A stretch of 64,000 bases of DNA from G963675935 sp963675935 (lineage in GTDB: Bacteria > Planctomycetota > Planctomycetia > Pirellulales > Thermoguttaceae). Under the pieces are notes generated by a model that worked only from the letters and a program-made list of their open reading frames with translations, was not told where the DNA came from and ran no database searches. Position 1 is the first letter of the stretch. Each line of letters opens with the position of its first letter. The stretch is from NCBI GenBank assembly GCA_963675935.2, contig OY780964.2, positions 1,364,001 to 1,428,000 of the forward strand, written 5' to 3'. The translations under genes and the position numbers were made by a program. Below are positions 1-9,148 of this stretch, piece after piece.

Positions 1-129
1 AGCCGTCGTCCAACCGCCGCCGGAACTGACGATGAAATAGGTAGCCATTACCAATGCTATTGGTCCAACCATCATCCAAAACAGACGGCCGAATACCGGG
101 ATCAAATGAGTTGTATCCGAAGAAGCCAT
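1..129 (-). CDS. N-terminus of a membrane protein (partial, runs off the left edge)
   Basis: On the minus strand an ATG at 127-129 opens 43 codons without a stop to the window edge. The peptide begins MASSDTTHLIPVFGRLFW and continues with one hydrophobic segment of about 20 residues (WMMVGPIALVMATYFIV) followed by a Gly/Ser-rich stretch, as in an N-terminal transmembrane helix. A GGAG-like ribosome site lies about 10 bases upstream. No family can be named from so short a piece. Confidence 0.5.
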   Translation of the reverse strand, partial: MASSDTTHLIPVFGRLFWMMVGPIALVMATYFIVSSGGGWTTA

Positions 130-395
130 AAAAATATGCTCCACACAAAATAAGAGTCTGGAAAGAAAACAATATCACAAGCCACTTGGCCTAAGATCGT
201 CCTCGGCGGAACATCCGCGTTCAGAGAACATGTTCGGCGCGCAGTGCCACACTATAGAAAGTCTGTGACGCTACAAACCACCGCCGCTAGTGATGAAAAG
301 GCGGAGGAACAGCGAGTGCTCGGTCGGCGGATTGATTTCCACTCTGGACTGCATGGCTCGCCTGAACTGTGAAGAATCGCCTTTAGGATTTTGTA

Positions 396-422
396 GAATA
401 CTGTCGCTACTTTACAGTATTC
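396..422. repeat. 9-bp perfect inverted repeat (operator-like)
   Basis: GAATACTGT at 396-404 and ACAGTATTC at 414-422 are a perfect inverted repeat with a 9-base spacer. It lies in the 360-base gap between the DUF4239 gene and the truncated membrane gene, both on the minus strand. No T-tract follows on either strand, so it is more like a dimeric-repressor operator than a terminator. I see nothing else convincing in 130-489; a 61-codon minus-strand reading frame there has no family-like features. Confidence 0.4.
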
Positions 423-489
423 CCGCCGCCGTGACAATATGAGTAAATAGGGCTATTCAGCCGTTCGCCGACAAATGTGTGCCCATTGG

Positions 490-1314
490 TCACTTTGCCG
501 GCGCTTTGTTGGAGGCGTTGTCATGCTGTGAGTGGTCGAGGTCCATCGTGTTTCTCAAATCAACAAGCGCTCGCTGACTTACGCGGATCACTCCCTCACC
601 GGGACGGTCAAGATCAGCAACGAGCGCCATCACCGCCGAGAACGTGAATACCAATATGAGGAATGCAAGAGAGCGTATCTTGCCTGTCAATCCAGCATGA
701 TAACCGACCCCGAGCATCGCCAAGCCAGCAAGCAAGTAGAGCGTGCCCCAGAGGACCAGCGGAACGCGAGTGTAAAGGCCCATAACGACTCGCGTCTCGT
801 GGAGGTCGATCATCTCGTTGAGAGATTGAATAAAAAGTCCAACCAAGATTGATTCTGGATGCTTTTTGGCAATGGCTTCCGTCTCCGCCCATATCTGTCC
901 GTGCAATTCGGTGGAGCGGTGCAAAGCCATTTCGATATTGCCCGTTCGGACGCCTTCAAGACGAACATTGACGTAATCACGAAGCTGTTTGCGAATATCG
1001 TTCCCTTTGTCTTCGGGAAGCACACCGGCTCGCAAAAAGGTTGTTCCGATGGCATTGGCTTCGTCCAGCACCGCTTGTCGTCGAGCATCATATCGCGTGC
1101 CGGCAATGCCAAAAGTAAACGCGAGCATGAACCCGAGCAAGCCGAGAGTTGCGGCTACCATTATGCCCACAGGCGATTCCTTTTCCTTTTCCACACGCTG
1201 GCTCCGATACCTTCCCAGACGAAAGCCGCCCTCCATGAAAACCAACACAACGGCGACAGTCACGAGAAACATCGCCCACAGAGGGAGATAATCGAGCGGT
1301 TGTTCGTAAGACAT
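490..1314 (-). CDS. DUF4239 / bestrophin-like membrane protein
   Basis: The 274-residue protein has an N-terminal transmembrane helix (about 12-32), a second after a basic loop (SPVGIMVAATLGLLGFMLAFTFG, about 47-70), a soluble helical middle with the RYDARRQAVLDEANAIGTTFLRA pattern typical of bestrophin-like DUF4239 proteins, and two C-terminal helices (about 180-235). The family is assumed to include anion channels, but its role in bacteria is unproven. The ATG follows GAGGAA by five bases. It starts 12 bases after the treY stop, so it is probably the third gene of the treZ-treY operon. A link to osmotic control fits trehalose synthesis but is inference. Confidence 0.75.
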   Translation of the reverse strand: MSYEQPLDYLPLWAMFLVTVAVVLVFMEGGFRLGRYRSQRVEKEKESPVGIMVAATLGLLGFMLAFTFGIAGTRYDARRQAVLDEANAIGTTFLRAGVLPEDKGNDIRKQLRDYVNVRLEGVRTGNIEMALHRSTELHGQIWAETEAIAKKHPESILVGLFIQSLNEMIDLHETRVVMGLYTRVPLVLWGTLYLLAGLAMLGVGYHAGLTGKIRSLAFLILVFTFSAVMALVADLDRPGEGVIRVSQRALVDLRNTMDLDHSQHDNASNKAPAK

Positions 1315-1326
1315 GGTAATTCCTCG

Positions 1327-4300
1327 TTAAGATGTCAGCAGCGCAACAGGAAAGTCCGCGAATACCGTGGCCAGAGGCAACAAATTGTTGGCTTCAGGAT
1401 ACAATGTCTGGCCTGTAAATAGGTTCCTTACAGACTCACACGGCAGATCGGCCAGCAGTAGGCGAGTGTCAGACCACACAGGCCCGAGCGGAGGTCCAGG
1501 TATATCATCCGCATTCACGGAATGGGATCTCAAACGCGACAGTAATCGCGGAACGACAACAACAGCCGTTTTTTCCGTCTGTTCGAGTGTTTTCCATCTC
1601 CACGCGAAGGCGACTACATGCGAGGAATTCGTTCCCTCAATCTCCAGCGGCAGATAGCTTCCCTGCTGGAAAAGATCGGCATGTTCGCGTCTAAAACGAA
1701 GAAGCTGCCACGTGACAAACATTTTCAGCCGAGGATCGGTTGGATGATTTGCAAGATGCCGTGCCAAGGCCAACCGGGCGTCATCACCTGCTGACAGCTC
1801 GCTTTGCAGTTGTGCCAATATCTCCTTTCGCTTCGTAAAATCCACGGGCCGACGGTTGTCGGGGTCAACCAGGCTGAAATCCCAAAGCTCTTGGCCTTGA
1901 TAGATGTCCGGTACGCCTGGAGAAGTCAGCTTTAATACGACCTGCGATAAAGCGTTGTATAGCCCCCAATGGACAATTCGCTCATGGAAAGCGCGGAAAT
2001 CAACAAGAAAACGATTCTTGGGACGGTCCTTGAGTACGGTGCCGACGAACGTGCGAACGGCGTCGTCATATTCTGGATTGGGATTGATCCAGCTTGTGCG
2101 TTGTTTCGCCTCGTGGATGGCCTTTTGCATGTAACCCTGAATTCGCTCCGTAAACTCGTGGTGCGAGTGCTTTTCAAGCGGTTCCAGAGGCCATGTGCCC
2201 ACAAGTGTCTGATAGAGAAGATATTCGTCGTTGCGGCTTGGAGCCGACAATCCGTCCACTTCCCGATGATGGCGGCGGTTCATACGCGCCCATCGGTTGA
2301 TGGCGGCCCGCCACAGTTGAGGAATCTCCGAAAGCACGTCGATCCTCGCCCTCGCGTCCTCGCTGCGTTTAGTGTCGTGAGTCGTCGTGGCCAGTAGCGA
2401 TCCTGGACGGTTTGCAAGTCGCTCAGTGTTTTCACGGTGAAACTCATTTGGCGTGGCAGCCCCTTTGGCCGGATCATTGCCGACCTCATTGAGCGATACC
2501 AGTGGAATATGAACATAGAAAGCAGTGTCTTCGACTCCCTTGGCAATCAAAGGACTGGTCACTTGTTGGAAACGGCCGACAAAAAGTTCTCGCTCGCGGC
2601 AACCTTCCTCATTTAGTCCTGGAGGTTGCTCTAAAAGCAACACATCGCGGATGAAATCGAAAACAGCCGCATTTCGGGCGGGACTTCGGCGTTTTGCCTG
2701 TGCCACGGCGCGATGGATCACTTGCCGATCGCGTTCCGATACCTGCCCATCTCGGATATACGTTCGGTAAACCGGGAAACAGGCCATGATTTCGCGCAAG
2801 GCAATCCGAAGTGTGTTGAGTGTAAAGTCACGTGAGCGGCGGTGGCATTCCGAAAGCCGGTTCAAACGATGGGCCAGCAACTGCAATTCACTAGACATTG
2901 CCACACGAAGGATCAACAACTTTGCTTGATAGGCGGCTTCACGAAAATCCGGCCCGTCGCCAGTGAAACGATGATACGCCTTAATCACTTCCGCCAGTCC
3001 CGTCGGATCAATCAATAGTCGATTGGCAAGGTTCTGGAAGTCATAACCTGTCGTGCCCGCCACCGGCCACTCGTCAGGCAGCGGTTCATCGGGTCCAAGG
3101 ATTTTCTCAACAACGACGTAGAGACATTCTTGTAGGTCGGTGGAAGCCCCTTCTTTGATATGCCGAAGGAACCCCTGCTCCAACTCCGGCCAGTCGGGCG
3201 GCGGATGGTTTGCGTGCTTTGGCATCTCAGACATTCGACAATGTTCGGCATTGCCCAACGCGACCAGGCCACCCTGCTGCAACCGCTGCAAGTAGTCCAG
3301 CGGATCATACAGTCCGTCGATATGGTCGATTCGCAGGCCGTTGACATCGCCATGCACGACCAGTCCGAACATGTACCGGTGCATGTTTTCAAAAACCGAC
3401 GGCTCTTCTGTACAGACGGCCGCCAGTTCATTGATGTCAAAAAAACGGCGATAGTTGACTTCATCCGCCGCCGCCTTCCAATGCGACAAGCGATACACTT
3501 GACTGTTCAACAATTCGTCAAGACGGTCGAAACTATAGGGCTGTCCAACAGTTCCATTCAATTCTCGAACGTTCTGCTGTAAGAACTCGGCAATGGCAGG
3601 GCAGTCGTTGGTCAAGCGGTGCAACCGCCCCTTGATGACCTCCTTCTCACGTTGTCGTTCAGCAATTCGCTCGGGCATCGTCTCTGTTCTTTGCGGCAAA
3701 TACTCCAACGCTGTGAGGATGCTTTCTAGTTCATACAAGTTGGCCGAATCAGACTCCAATGACTTCTTGAGTTGATCGAGATTGTGGGAAACGATTACGG
3801 AGTACGTTCGCGGGTCCAATGGAAGCCGTCGGTCGTAGTATCTAAAGACGAAGGCCCCTTCGGAGTATTCCAATTGCAGTTCTCCAGCCTCCAAAACCTC
3901 GCCATATTGTTCGCCCAACAGCGGCAACAAAACCTTGTTGTTGAGTTCCGCCTTAACGGGATGCCAGTCGATGTCAAAATAGCCGGCGTAGGGTGAACTG
4001 GGGCCGTTTTCCAGGACGTTGTTCCACCACGGATTCTCGGCCGCGACGATGCCCATGTGATTGGGCACGAAATCCAAAATGTGCCCCATGCCATGCGAAT
4101 GCAATGCTTTCACGAATGCGGCGTAGTCGTCTTGGCTCCCCAATTCGGGGTTCAAATGGGCATAATCCACAATGTCATAGCCGTGCGAACTGCCGGAATG
4201 CGCTTTGAGGTACGGCGATGCGTAGACATGACTGATGCCCAATTCCGACAAGTAAGGAACGAGTGACGCAGCATCACGAAAGGTCATCTGACCAGCGCGA

Positions 4301-4410
4301 AACTGAATCCGATAGGTCGCTTCGGGTGGTCGAAAACGGTCGGCGATGAGCCGCTGAACCTCTTCTGCAATCTTACATGCAAGGCTTTCTGGATGATTCA
4401 TAGCTGTCAC
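1327..4410 (-). CDS. treY: Malto-oligosyltrehalose synthase
   Basis: This 1027-residue GH13 enzyme turns the reducing-end alpha-1,4 link of a maltodextrin into a terminal trehalosyl unit, the first step of the TreY-TreZ route. The N-terminal part has the TreY signature TYRIQFRAG...LVPYLSELGISHVYASPYL...GSSHGYDIVDY, and later the GH13 regions DFVPNHMG (about residue 115) and GLRIDHIDGL (about 350). The C-terminal parts GVEDTAFY and TSPGVPDIYQGQE are also typical. It is longer than many TreY proteins (about 700-950). The called start is a GTG overlapping the treZ stop by four bases (GTGA at 4407-4410), a translational-coupling layout. An in-frame ATG three codons on (4401) is possible. Confidence 0.95.
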   Translation of the reverse strand: MTAMNHPESLACKIAEEVQRLIADRFRPPEATYRIQFRAGQMTFRDAASLVPYLSELGISHVYASPYLKAHSGSSHGYDIVDYAHLNPELGSQDDYAAFVKALHSHGMGHILDFVPNHMGIVAAENPWWNNVLENGPSSPYAGYFDIDWHPVKAELNNKVLLPLLGEQYGEVLEAGELQLEYSEGAFVFRYYDRRLPLDPRTYSVIVSHNLDQLKKSLESDSANLYELESILTALEYLPQRTETMPERIAERQREKEVIKGRLHRLTNDCPAIAEFLQQNVRELNGTVGQPYSFDRLDELLNSQVYRLSHWKAAADEVNYRRFFDINELAAVCTEEPSVFENMHRYMFGLVVHGDVNGLRIDHIDGLYDPLDYLQRLQQGGLVALGNAEHCRMSEMPKHANHPPPDWPELEQGFLRHIKEGASTDLQECLYVVVEKILGPDEPLPDEWPVAGTTGYDFQNLANRLLIDPTGLAEVIKAYHRFTGDGPDFREAAYQAKLLILRVAMSSELQLLAHRLNRLSECHRRSRDFTLNTLRIALREIMACFPVYRTYIRDGQVSERDRQVIHRAVAQAKRRSPARNAAVFDFIRDVLLLEQPPGLNEEGCRERELFVGRFQQVTSPLIAKGVEDTAFYVHIPLVSLNEVGNDPAKGAATPNEFHRENTERLANRPGSLLATTTHDTKRSEDARARIDVLSEIPQLWRAAINRWARMNRRHHREVDGLSAPSRNDEYLLYQTLVGTWPLEPLEKHSHHEFTERIQGYMQKAIHEAKQRTSWINPNPEYDDAVRTFVGTVLKDRPKNRFLVDFRAFHERIVHWGLYNALSQVVLKLTSPGVPDIYQGQELWDFSLVDPDNRRPVDFTKRKEILAQLQSELSAGDDARLALARHLANHPTDPRLKMFVTWQLLRFRREHADLFQQGSYLPLEIEGTNSSHVVAFAWRWKTLEQTEKTAVVVVPRLLSRLRSHSVNADDIPGPPLGPVWSDTRLLLADLPCESVRNLFTGQTLYPEANNLLPLATVFADFPVALLTS

Positions 4411-6254
4411 TTATCCAGACCAAAGATAATGAGTTCATACGGACGCAAACTCTCGATCGGTTGCGGAATCGAACGCACACCGCCATATTTTGCTTCTTCC
4501 GTGCTGAAAATGGGCATTTTGTCGGCAAGTTCCACATTCGGAAGTGAAGTGTGTCGTGACGTAAGGTTGGCAAAGGCCGTCACCCCCGGATCATGCCCTC
4601 GCTGAAGAATTAAAACCGCCACTTCATCACCATTGTCCATTGCGGAAACGGTCTCAGCGCGAGCGACTGTGTGCTGTCGATCGCAAAGCCCCGGCCAACA
4701 TCGCCGGGCGGCCAAAAGATCGTGGTAAAGAGATCGAATGTGGGCGTGCAATGAACCTTCGGACCATTGCCACCGAAGTTTTGCTGACTCAAAGGTCTTA
4801 ACGCTTTGTGGATCGGGAATCTTGCCTTTCCATTGGAACGATAAGTTGGCGAACTCATTGCGTCGGCCTCGCCGGACAGCCTTGATGAGTTTTGGGTCGC
4901 TGAAGGAGCAAAAAAATGGAAATGGCGCGGTCTCGCCATATTCCTCGCCCATGAACAGCATTGGAATACACGGCGACAAGAGCAACAGCCCACATGCCAA
5001 TCGTTGAGCCTCCGGCGGAAGCAATGTGCCAAAACGATCTCCGGCCGCGCGATTACCGACTTGATCGTGATTTTGCACGGCCACGACGAATTGTGTTCTG
5101 TCGAGTTCGCCAACTTTGCTGCCATGCCGCCGGCGTCGAAAGTCGCTATAGGTTCCGTCGTAGACGTATACGTCGTTCAGCGCCTTTGCAAGGTGCTCGG
5201 CACTGCCGAAGTCCTGATAATACCCGTCGCGTTGTCCGGTCAGCAACGAGTGGACGCTATGATGGAAATCATCGCTCCAAACGCCGTCCAGCCCATAGCC
5301 GCCCAACGCCACAGGACGAACCAACCGCACGTCATTCAGATCGCACTCCGCAATGACATGAACCTTCCGATTGAGCCGTTCGGCTTCTTCTTGCACTGCC
5401 GCCTGAATCTCGGCCAGAATGTGTTGGGCGGAAAGGTCATAAATGGCATCGACCGCATCGAGCCGTAAACCATCAATGTGAAAGTCTCGCACCCACATTA
5501 GGGCGTTGTCGATCACCAAACGTCGCACAGCGTCGCTGTCGGGACCGTCAAAGTTAATCGCCTTTCCCCACGGCGTCCTGTAGCGATCCGTGAAATAGGG
5601 GCCAAACTGGGCAAAATAGTTGCCCTCGGGTCCGAAATGGTTATAAACCACGTCGAGCAGAACTGCCATTCCCGCTTGATGTGCGGCGTCAACCAGACGT
5701 TGCAGAGATCGTGGCCCGCCATAGCTGTTTTGAACCGCAAACGGATGCACACCGTCGTATCCCCAGTTTCGTTCGCCGGAGAATTGAGCAACAGGCATCA
5801 GTTCCAATGCCGTTACTCCCAGCGCGGCCAATTCCCGTATCCGTGGAATGATGGCCTCCAGTGTACCCTCTGGCGTGAACGTACCCACATGCAACTCATA
5901 AATGACCAAGTCTTTTGGGGATGCGCCTCGCCATTGGCAATCCGACCAGCGAAACGTTTCTGGAAAGAATATGGCGGAAGGACTATGAACGCCCCCTGGT
6001 TGATGGAGTGATGCAGGGTCAGGGTATTTCCGGCCATCGGGCATCAGATAGGCATACCTCGTTCCTTCATCAACTCCATCAAGCTGACAGCTATGGTAGC
6101 CGAAATCTTCCCCGGTCATGGCGATATTATCGCAATGTCCGGCTCGCCAAATCACAAGATGTACGTTTTTCGTGACTGGTGACCAGACACACCAACGAAT
6201 GGTCCCATCCTCCTGGCTTAACGCACCCTGTCGTTTATATTGAATATCCTTCAT
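4407..6254 (-). CDS. treZ: Malto-oligosyltrehalose trehalohydrolase
   Basis: This 615-residue GH13 enzyme releases free trehalose from the product of TreY. An N-terminal beta-sandwich (about 1-95) precedes the catalytic barrel. The barrel shows GVTALELMPVAQFSGERNWGYDG, DVVYNHFGPEGN, DGLRLDAVDAIYD (nucleophile Asp), HVIAECDLND (acid/base Glu) and VVAVQNHDQVGNRAAGDR, all typical of TreZ. A GTGGAG site sits about 14 bases before the ATG. It is the first gene of the treZ-treY-DUF4239 operon. No treX debranching gene lies in the window. A 15-bp palindrome 35-50 bases upstream could be its operator. Confidence 0.95.
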   Translation of the reverse strand: MKDIQYKRQGALSQEDGTIRWCVWSPVTKNVHLVIWRAGHCDNIAMTGEDFGYHSCQLDGVDEGTRYAYLMPDGRKYPDPASLHQPGGVHSPSAIFFPETFRWSDCQWRGASPKDLVIYELHVGTFTPEGTLEAIIPRIRELAALGVTALELMPVAQFSGERNWGYDGVHPFAVQNSYGGPRSLQRLVDAAHQAGMAVLLDVVYNHFGPEGNYFAQFGPYFTDRYRTPWGKAINFDGPDSDAVRRLVIDNALMWVRDFHIDGLRLDAVDAIYDLSAQHILAEIQAAVQEEAERLNRKVHVIAECDLNDVRLVRPVALGGYGLDGVWSDDFHHSVHSLLTGQRDGYYQDFGSAEHLAKALNDVYVYDGTYSDFRRRRHGSKVGELDRTQFVVAVQNHDQVGNRAAGDRFGTLLPPEAQRLACGLLLLSPCIPMLFMGEEYGETAPFPFFCSFSDPKLIKAVRRGRRNEFANLSFQWKGKIPDPQSVKTFESAKLRWQWSEGSLHAHIRSLYHDLLAARRCWPGLCDRQHTVARAETVSAMDNGDEVAVLILQRGHDPGVTAFANLTSRHTSLPNVELADKMPIFSTEEAKYGGVRSIPQPIESLRPYELIIFGLDK

Positions 6255-6288
6255 GTTATTGCAAAGTGCTCCACATGACCATTATACG

Positions 6289-6303
6289 GTACACTGTGTG
6301 TAC
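6289..6303. promoter_or_regulatory. Palindromic operator candidate between treZ and the 6.4-kb gene
   Basis: GTACACTGTGTGTAC is a perfect palindrome with 6-base arms and a 3-base centre. It lies 35 bases upstream of the treZ start and about 110 bases upstream of the divergent 6410 start, where an operator for either gene would be expected. No matching regulator gene is seen nearby. Confidence 0.4.
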
Positions 6304-6409
6304 TGTATTCGGAATGGAACTACGAGCTACTGTGCCGGCGAGCGAAAATACCGAAACACATGACAGTAGGACAGGTGCGAGTCTCGATTAGCACTGATTT
6401 GGGGTTACG

Positions 6410-6670
6410 ATGAAAAAGCAGGGCAGCGAGGGGACGGTATGTCAACTCTGCGCCTCTCCTATCGAGGCAGGGCGCAAGTTCTGTCCCGATTGCGCTCCAC
6501 TCGCACAGTTCTCAAAGCGATTAAGGAGGACCGTCCATGAATACGAAAAAAGCATCGGCGGGAGCCACGAAAAGCTACACGCGGCTGTTGCGCGAAGCCT
6601 CGGCCCTGCGAAGTCAGGGCGGGAAGAGCGCCTACAAGCGGGCGACGATTCTGACGGCCGTGTTCAATAA
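6410..6670 (+). CDS. Small zinc-ribbon protein (uncertain)
   Basis: The first 43 codons read as a plausible zinc ribbon, with CQLC at about 11-14 and CPDC at about 28-31. The rest overlaps the strongly supported 6537 gene in another frame for 134 bases and looks like frame-shadow sequence. Only GGGG precedes the ATG. It may be a short zinc-binding protein whose end drifted into the next gene, or a remnant. Confidence 0.3.
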   Translation: MKKQGSEGTVCQLCASPIEAGRKFCPDCAPLAQFSKRLRRTVHEYEKSIGGSHEKLHAAVARSLGPAKSGREERLQAGDDSDGRVQ

Positions 6671-7058
6671 CCAGGACTTCCGCCTGGACAACGGCAACGT
6701 AGACGATTTCGCCCTTGCGGAAGTCTTGGACGAATACGTGGACGATTTACTCTCCAGCCATCCGTTTCTTCTCTTGAAGGCCATGCTGGAGTTCTGCCCC
6801 GACGAAAGCCGTTGGGGCGAGGGGAAGCTCGGCGCTCTCGTAAAAGAGATGCGCGACGCCGGCAAGGAGCCGCAACGCGAAATCAAACGGCGTCACAAAA
6901 TCACTCTGGCCCAATACGCCGAGCTAGAGGAGAAGTTCAAGCGGGAGCAAACCCGCGCGAAGCAACTTGTGAAAGAGAACGCCGAACTCAAGGCCGAACT
7001 TGAAAAGGCTGAGCGACGAATCAAGCGATTGGAACGATCCAACCCGGTTGCGGCCTAA
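6537..7058 (+). CDS. Hypothetical protein with C-terminal coiled coil
   Basis: This 173-residue soluble protein has a very good ribosome site (AAGGAGG, 8-10 bases before the ATG). Its N-terminal half is a helical domain with no motif I recognise (TILTAVFNNQDFRLDNGNV region). From about residue 115 to 165 it is a charged Glu/Lys/Arg-rich coiled coil (YAELEEKFKREQTRAKQL...). I do not know the family. It is monocistronic, or second after the small zinc-ribbon frame, and is followed by 84 bases before the convergent NifX-type gene. Confidence 0.7.
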   Translation: MNTKKASAGATKSYTRLLREASALRSQGGKSAYKRATILTAVFNNQDFRLDNGNVDDFALAEVLDEYVDDLLSSHPFLLLKAMLEFCPDESRWGEGKLGALVKEMRDAGKEPQREIKRRHKITLAQYAELEEKFKREQTRAKQLVKENAELKAELEKAERRIKRLERSNPVAA

Positions 7059-7142
7059 AGAAGCATCTTCGGGATTTTTCAGAAGCCCTGGCTGAACAGC
7101 CGGCGCGGCATCATGTGTTGAATGGAACGAATCTGGTTCCGA

Positions 7143-7511
7143 CTACGAATGTTCTGGACAACCACCGGAGCCGTGGGATTGGCAACCGGCCCCTGAATCA
7201 TTGACCTTGCCCGCCAACCATGCCTGAGCCACTTCGCGCACGTTCCCAGAGCAGCCTCGAATGACCTTGATTCCGTTGCTTGCCAGGACGTTTACCGCCC
7301 CACCGCCCATATTTCCAGCCAACATTACCGATACGCCCATGCCGGCTAGTTGAGGAACGACGTTCGATTTGCATCCACAGCCGGGCGGCGGCGTCAGTGT
7401 CTCTTCTGCGACAATCTTGTTCTCGTCATCCACGTCAAAGATGGTGAAGCACTGGCAATGACCGAAGTGCTCATCAACGTGGGTGCCGTTTGACGGTAGA
7501 GCGATTTTCAT
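7143..7511 (-). CDS. NifX/ORP-domain protein (dinitrogenase iron-molybdenum cofactor family), Cys-rich
   Basis: The 122-residue protein has the RNase H-like fold of the NifB/NifX/ORP family: KIALPSNGTHVDEHFGHCQCFTIFDVD at the start and VSVMLAGNMGGGAVNVLASNGIKVIRGC later. Family members bind Fe-Mo or Mo-Cu-S clusters. This copy is rich in Cys (HCQC, PGCGC, GCSGN, and a Cys/His/Gly tail ending GAGCQSHGSGGCPEHS), which suggests direct metal binding. AGGAT lies just upstream of the ATG. It is transcribed away from the sigma-54 regulator gene that opens the large cluster holding three more family members. Confidence 0.85.
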   Translation of the reverse strand: MKIALPSNGTHVDEHFGHCQCFTIFDVDDENKIVAEETLTPPPGCGCKSNVVPQLAGMGVSVMLAGNMGGGAVNVLASNGIKVIRGCSGNVREVAQAWLAGKVNDSGAGCQSHGSGGCPEHS

Positions 7512-7564
7512 ATTTATCCTCGTTCTCTGCGAAGTCTATGATGCTTACAATTTTGGTGGAATCC

Positions 7565-7585
7565 GCACGTTTCTAATGAACGTGC
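7565..7585. promoter_or_regulatory. Inverted repeat upstream of the NifX-type gene
   Basis: GCACGTT (7565-7571) and AACGTGC (7579-7585) are a perfect inverted repeat with a 7-base spacer. It lies 54-74 bases upstream of the minus-strand NifX-type start and about 200 bases before the regulator start, so it could be an operator for either. Confidence 0.35.
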
Positions 7586-7599
7586 TTCAAGAAGCGGAC

Positions 7600-7620
7600 T
7601 TGCCGTTTGCCGTTTGCCGT
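7600..7620. repeat. Three tandem copies of TTGCCGT
   Basis: Three perfect 7-base units lie end to end in the divergent intergenic region before the sigma-54 regulator gene. Short direct repeats at helical-fraction spacing can be regulator half-sites; slippage is the simpler explanation. Confidence 0.4.
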
Positions 7621-7786
7621 CCGCCAAGAGTATGTGCAGGCCAGCAAGCACAGATCATTCTAGCCGGCATCCCCCTCCGCGTCCAGTTCACGTCGGGTCG
7701 TGATGCCGGTCTTCATGTGTGGCGTCGATGCTGATATAATAGTATATTTGAGGTGGTTTCCTCCGCCCAAGGCTCTGCGTAATCCA

Positions 7787-9148
7787 ATGTCTCCAATCAG
7801 TGGCCAATCCCGTGATCCTCACGCCATCATCCTTGATTCGATCAATGATGGCGTGTTTACAGTCGATCAGGACTGGCGCATTACGTCGTTCAATCGGGCG
7901 GCCGAGAGGATTACGGGGGTCAAACGCCAGCAAGCAATCGGCAAGCCGTGTTGCGAGGTTTTTCGGGCGAGCATTTGCGAGACGGCTTGCGCCTTGCGAA
8001 AAACGTTGACTACAGGACGGCCGGTCGTCAACAAGGCCGTCTACATCCTTGATGCCAAGGGCAACCGGGTGCCCATCAGCATTTCAACGGCGGCGTTCAA
8101 GGACGAAAGCGGTAAGACGATTGGCGGTGTTGAGACATTCCGTGATCTCAGTTTGGCGGAAGACCTTCGCAAGGAACTTGAGGCACAGTACAGTTTTGCT
8201 GAGATCGTGGGCCGAAGTCCTTCCATGCGGCAGGTGTTTCAGCTTCTGCCGCAGATCGCCGAAAGCGATAGCACGGTGTTGATTGAGGGGGCCAGCGGCA
8301 CAGGCAAGGAGCTTTTTGCCAAGGCAATCCATAAGCTCTCGCGGCGGCGCGATAAGCGGTTCGTTGCAATCAACTGCGCGGCATTGCCCGACACGCTCCT
8401 GGAATCGGAACTGTTCGGTTACAAGGCCGGTGCGTTTACCGACGCTCGGCAAGACAAACTTGGTCGCTTCGCCATAGCCGACGGCGGCACGCTGCTTTTG
8501 GACGAGATTGGCGACATCTCGCCGGCCATGCAAGTGCGATTGTTGCGCGTCCTGCAAGAACGGACGTATGAGCCGCTTGGATCGGTCGAACCGATCAAGA
8601 CCGATGTTCGAGTCATTGCGGCCACGAACAAAGACCTTGCAAAACTCGTGCGCAAGGGTGTTTTCCGCGAAGACCTTTTCTATCGTATTCACGTCATACG
8701 GCTGGCTTTGCCGAGCCTCCGCGATCGGCGTGAAGACATTCCCCTGCTCGTCGAACACTTCATTGCCAAGTTCAATCGCCTTCAAGGCAAGGACGTGGTT
8801 GGCGTATCGGACGAAGTGCTTGCCCGGCTGATGGACCACGACTATCCCGGCAACGTCCGCGAGTTGGAAAACATCATCGAGCACGCCTTTGTGCTGTGTC
8901 GCGGCGCTTTGATCGAATTAGCCCACCTGCCGCCACAGCTTCGCGGGACGACGGAAGCAACGTCGCCGAACATTGCCGGCATGACGCTCGAAGCGATGGA
9001 GCGGTTTTTGATTGCCAACGCATTGCAGCGTCACAACGGCAACCGCACGGCTGCCGCCCGCCAACTTGGCATCAATCCCAGTACGCTTTTCCGCAAGCTC
9101 AAGTCGCTGGGGATCGACTCGCCGAAGTCCGATGAGGACGAAACGTAG
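7787..9148 (+). CDS. Sigma-54-dependent transcriptional activator with Cys-rich PAS domain
   Basis: From the ATG at 7787 the protein has 453 residues (an upstream start at 7700 is possible but lacks family-like sequence). A PAS domain (about 10-125) carries a Cys cluster, CCEVFRASICETAC (C55, C56, C64, C68), which could sense redox state or bind a metal cluster. The AAA+ domain follows with Walker A GASGTGKE, the sigma-54 contact loop GAFTDA and Walker B GGTLLLDEIGD. The C-terminal Fis-type helix-turn-helix is NRTAAARQLGINPSTLFRKL. There is no receiver domain. Enhancer-like palindromes and a -24/-12 promoter directly downstream imply that it drives the cluster starting at 9316. The ORP cluster of Desulfovibrio also has a linked sigma-54 activator. 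Confidence 0.93.
   Translation: MSPISGQSRDPHAIILDSINDGVFTVDQDWRITSFNRAAERITGVKRQQAIGKPCCEVFRASICETACALRKTLTTGRPVVNKAVYILDAKGNRVPISISTAAFKDESGKTIGGVETFRDLSLAEDLRKELEAQYSFAEIVGRSPSMRQVFQLLPQIAESDSTVLIEGASGTGKELFAKAIHKLSRRRDKRFVAINCAALPDTLLESELFGYKAGAFTDARQDKLGRFAIADGGTLLLDEIGDISPAMQVRLLRVLQERTYEPLGSVEPIKTDVRVIAATNKDLAKLVRKGVFREDLFYRIHVIRLALPSLRDRREDIPLLVEHFIAKFNRLQGKDVVGVSDEVLARLMDHDYPGNVRELENIIEHAFVLCRGALIELAHLPPQLRGTTEATSPNIAGMTLEAMERFLIANALQRHNGNRTAAARQLGINPSTLFRKLKSLGIDSPKSDEDET

Noticed and set aside
252..437. A 61-residue minus-strand gene in the left intergenic region
   Set aside because: It has no ribosome site, an untypical composition, and overlaps an operator-like repeat.
7600..7620. 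CRISPR-like repeat
   Set aside because: It has only three 7-base units without spacers; no CRISPR array or cas gene was seen anywhere in the window.
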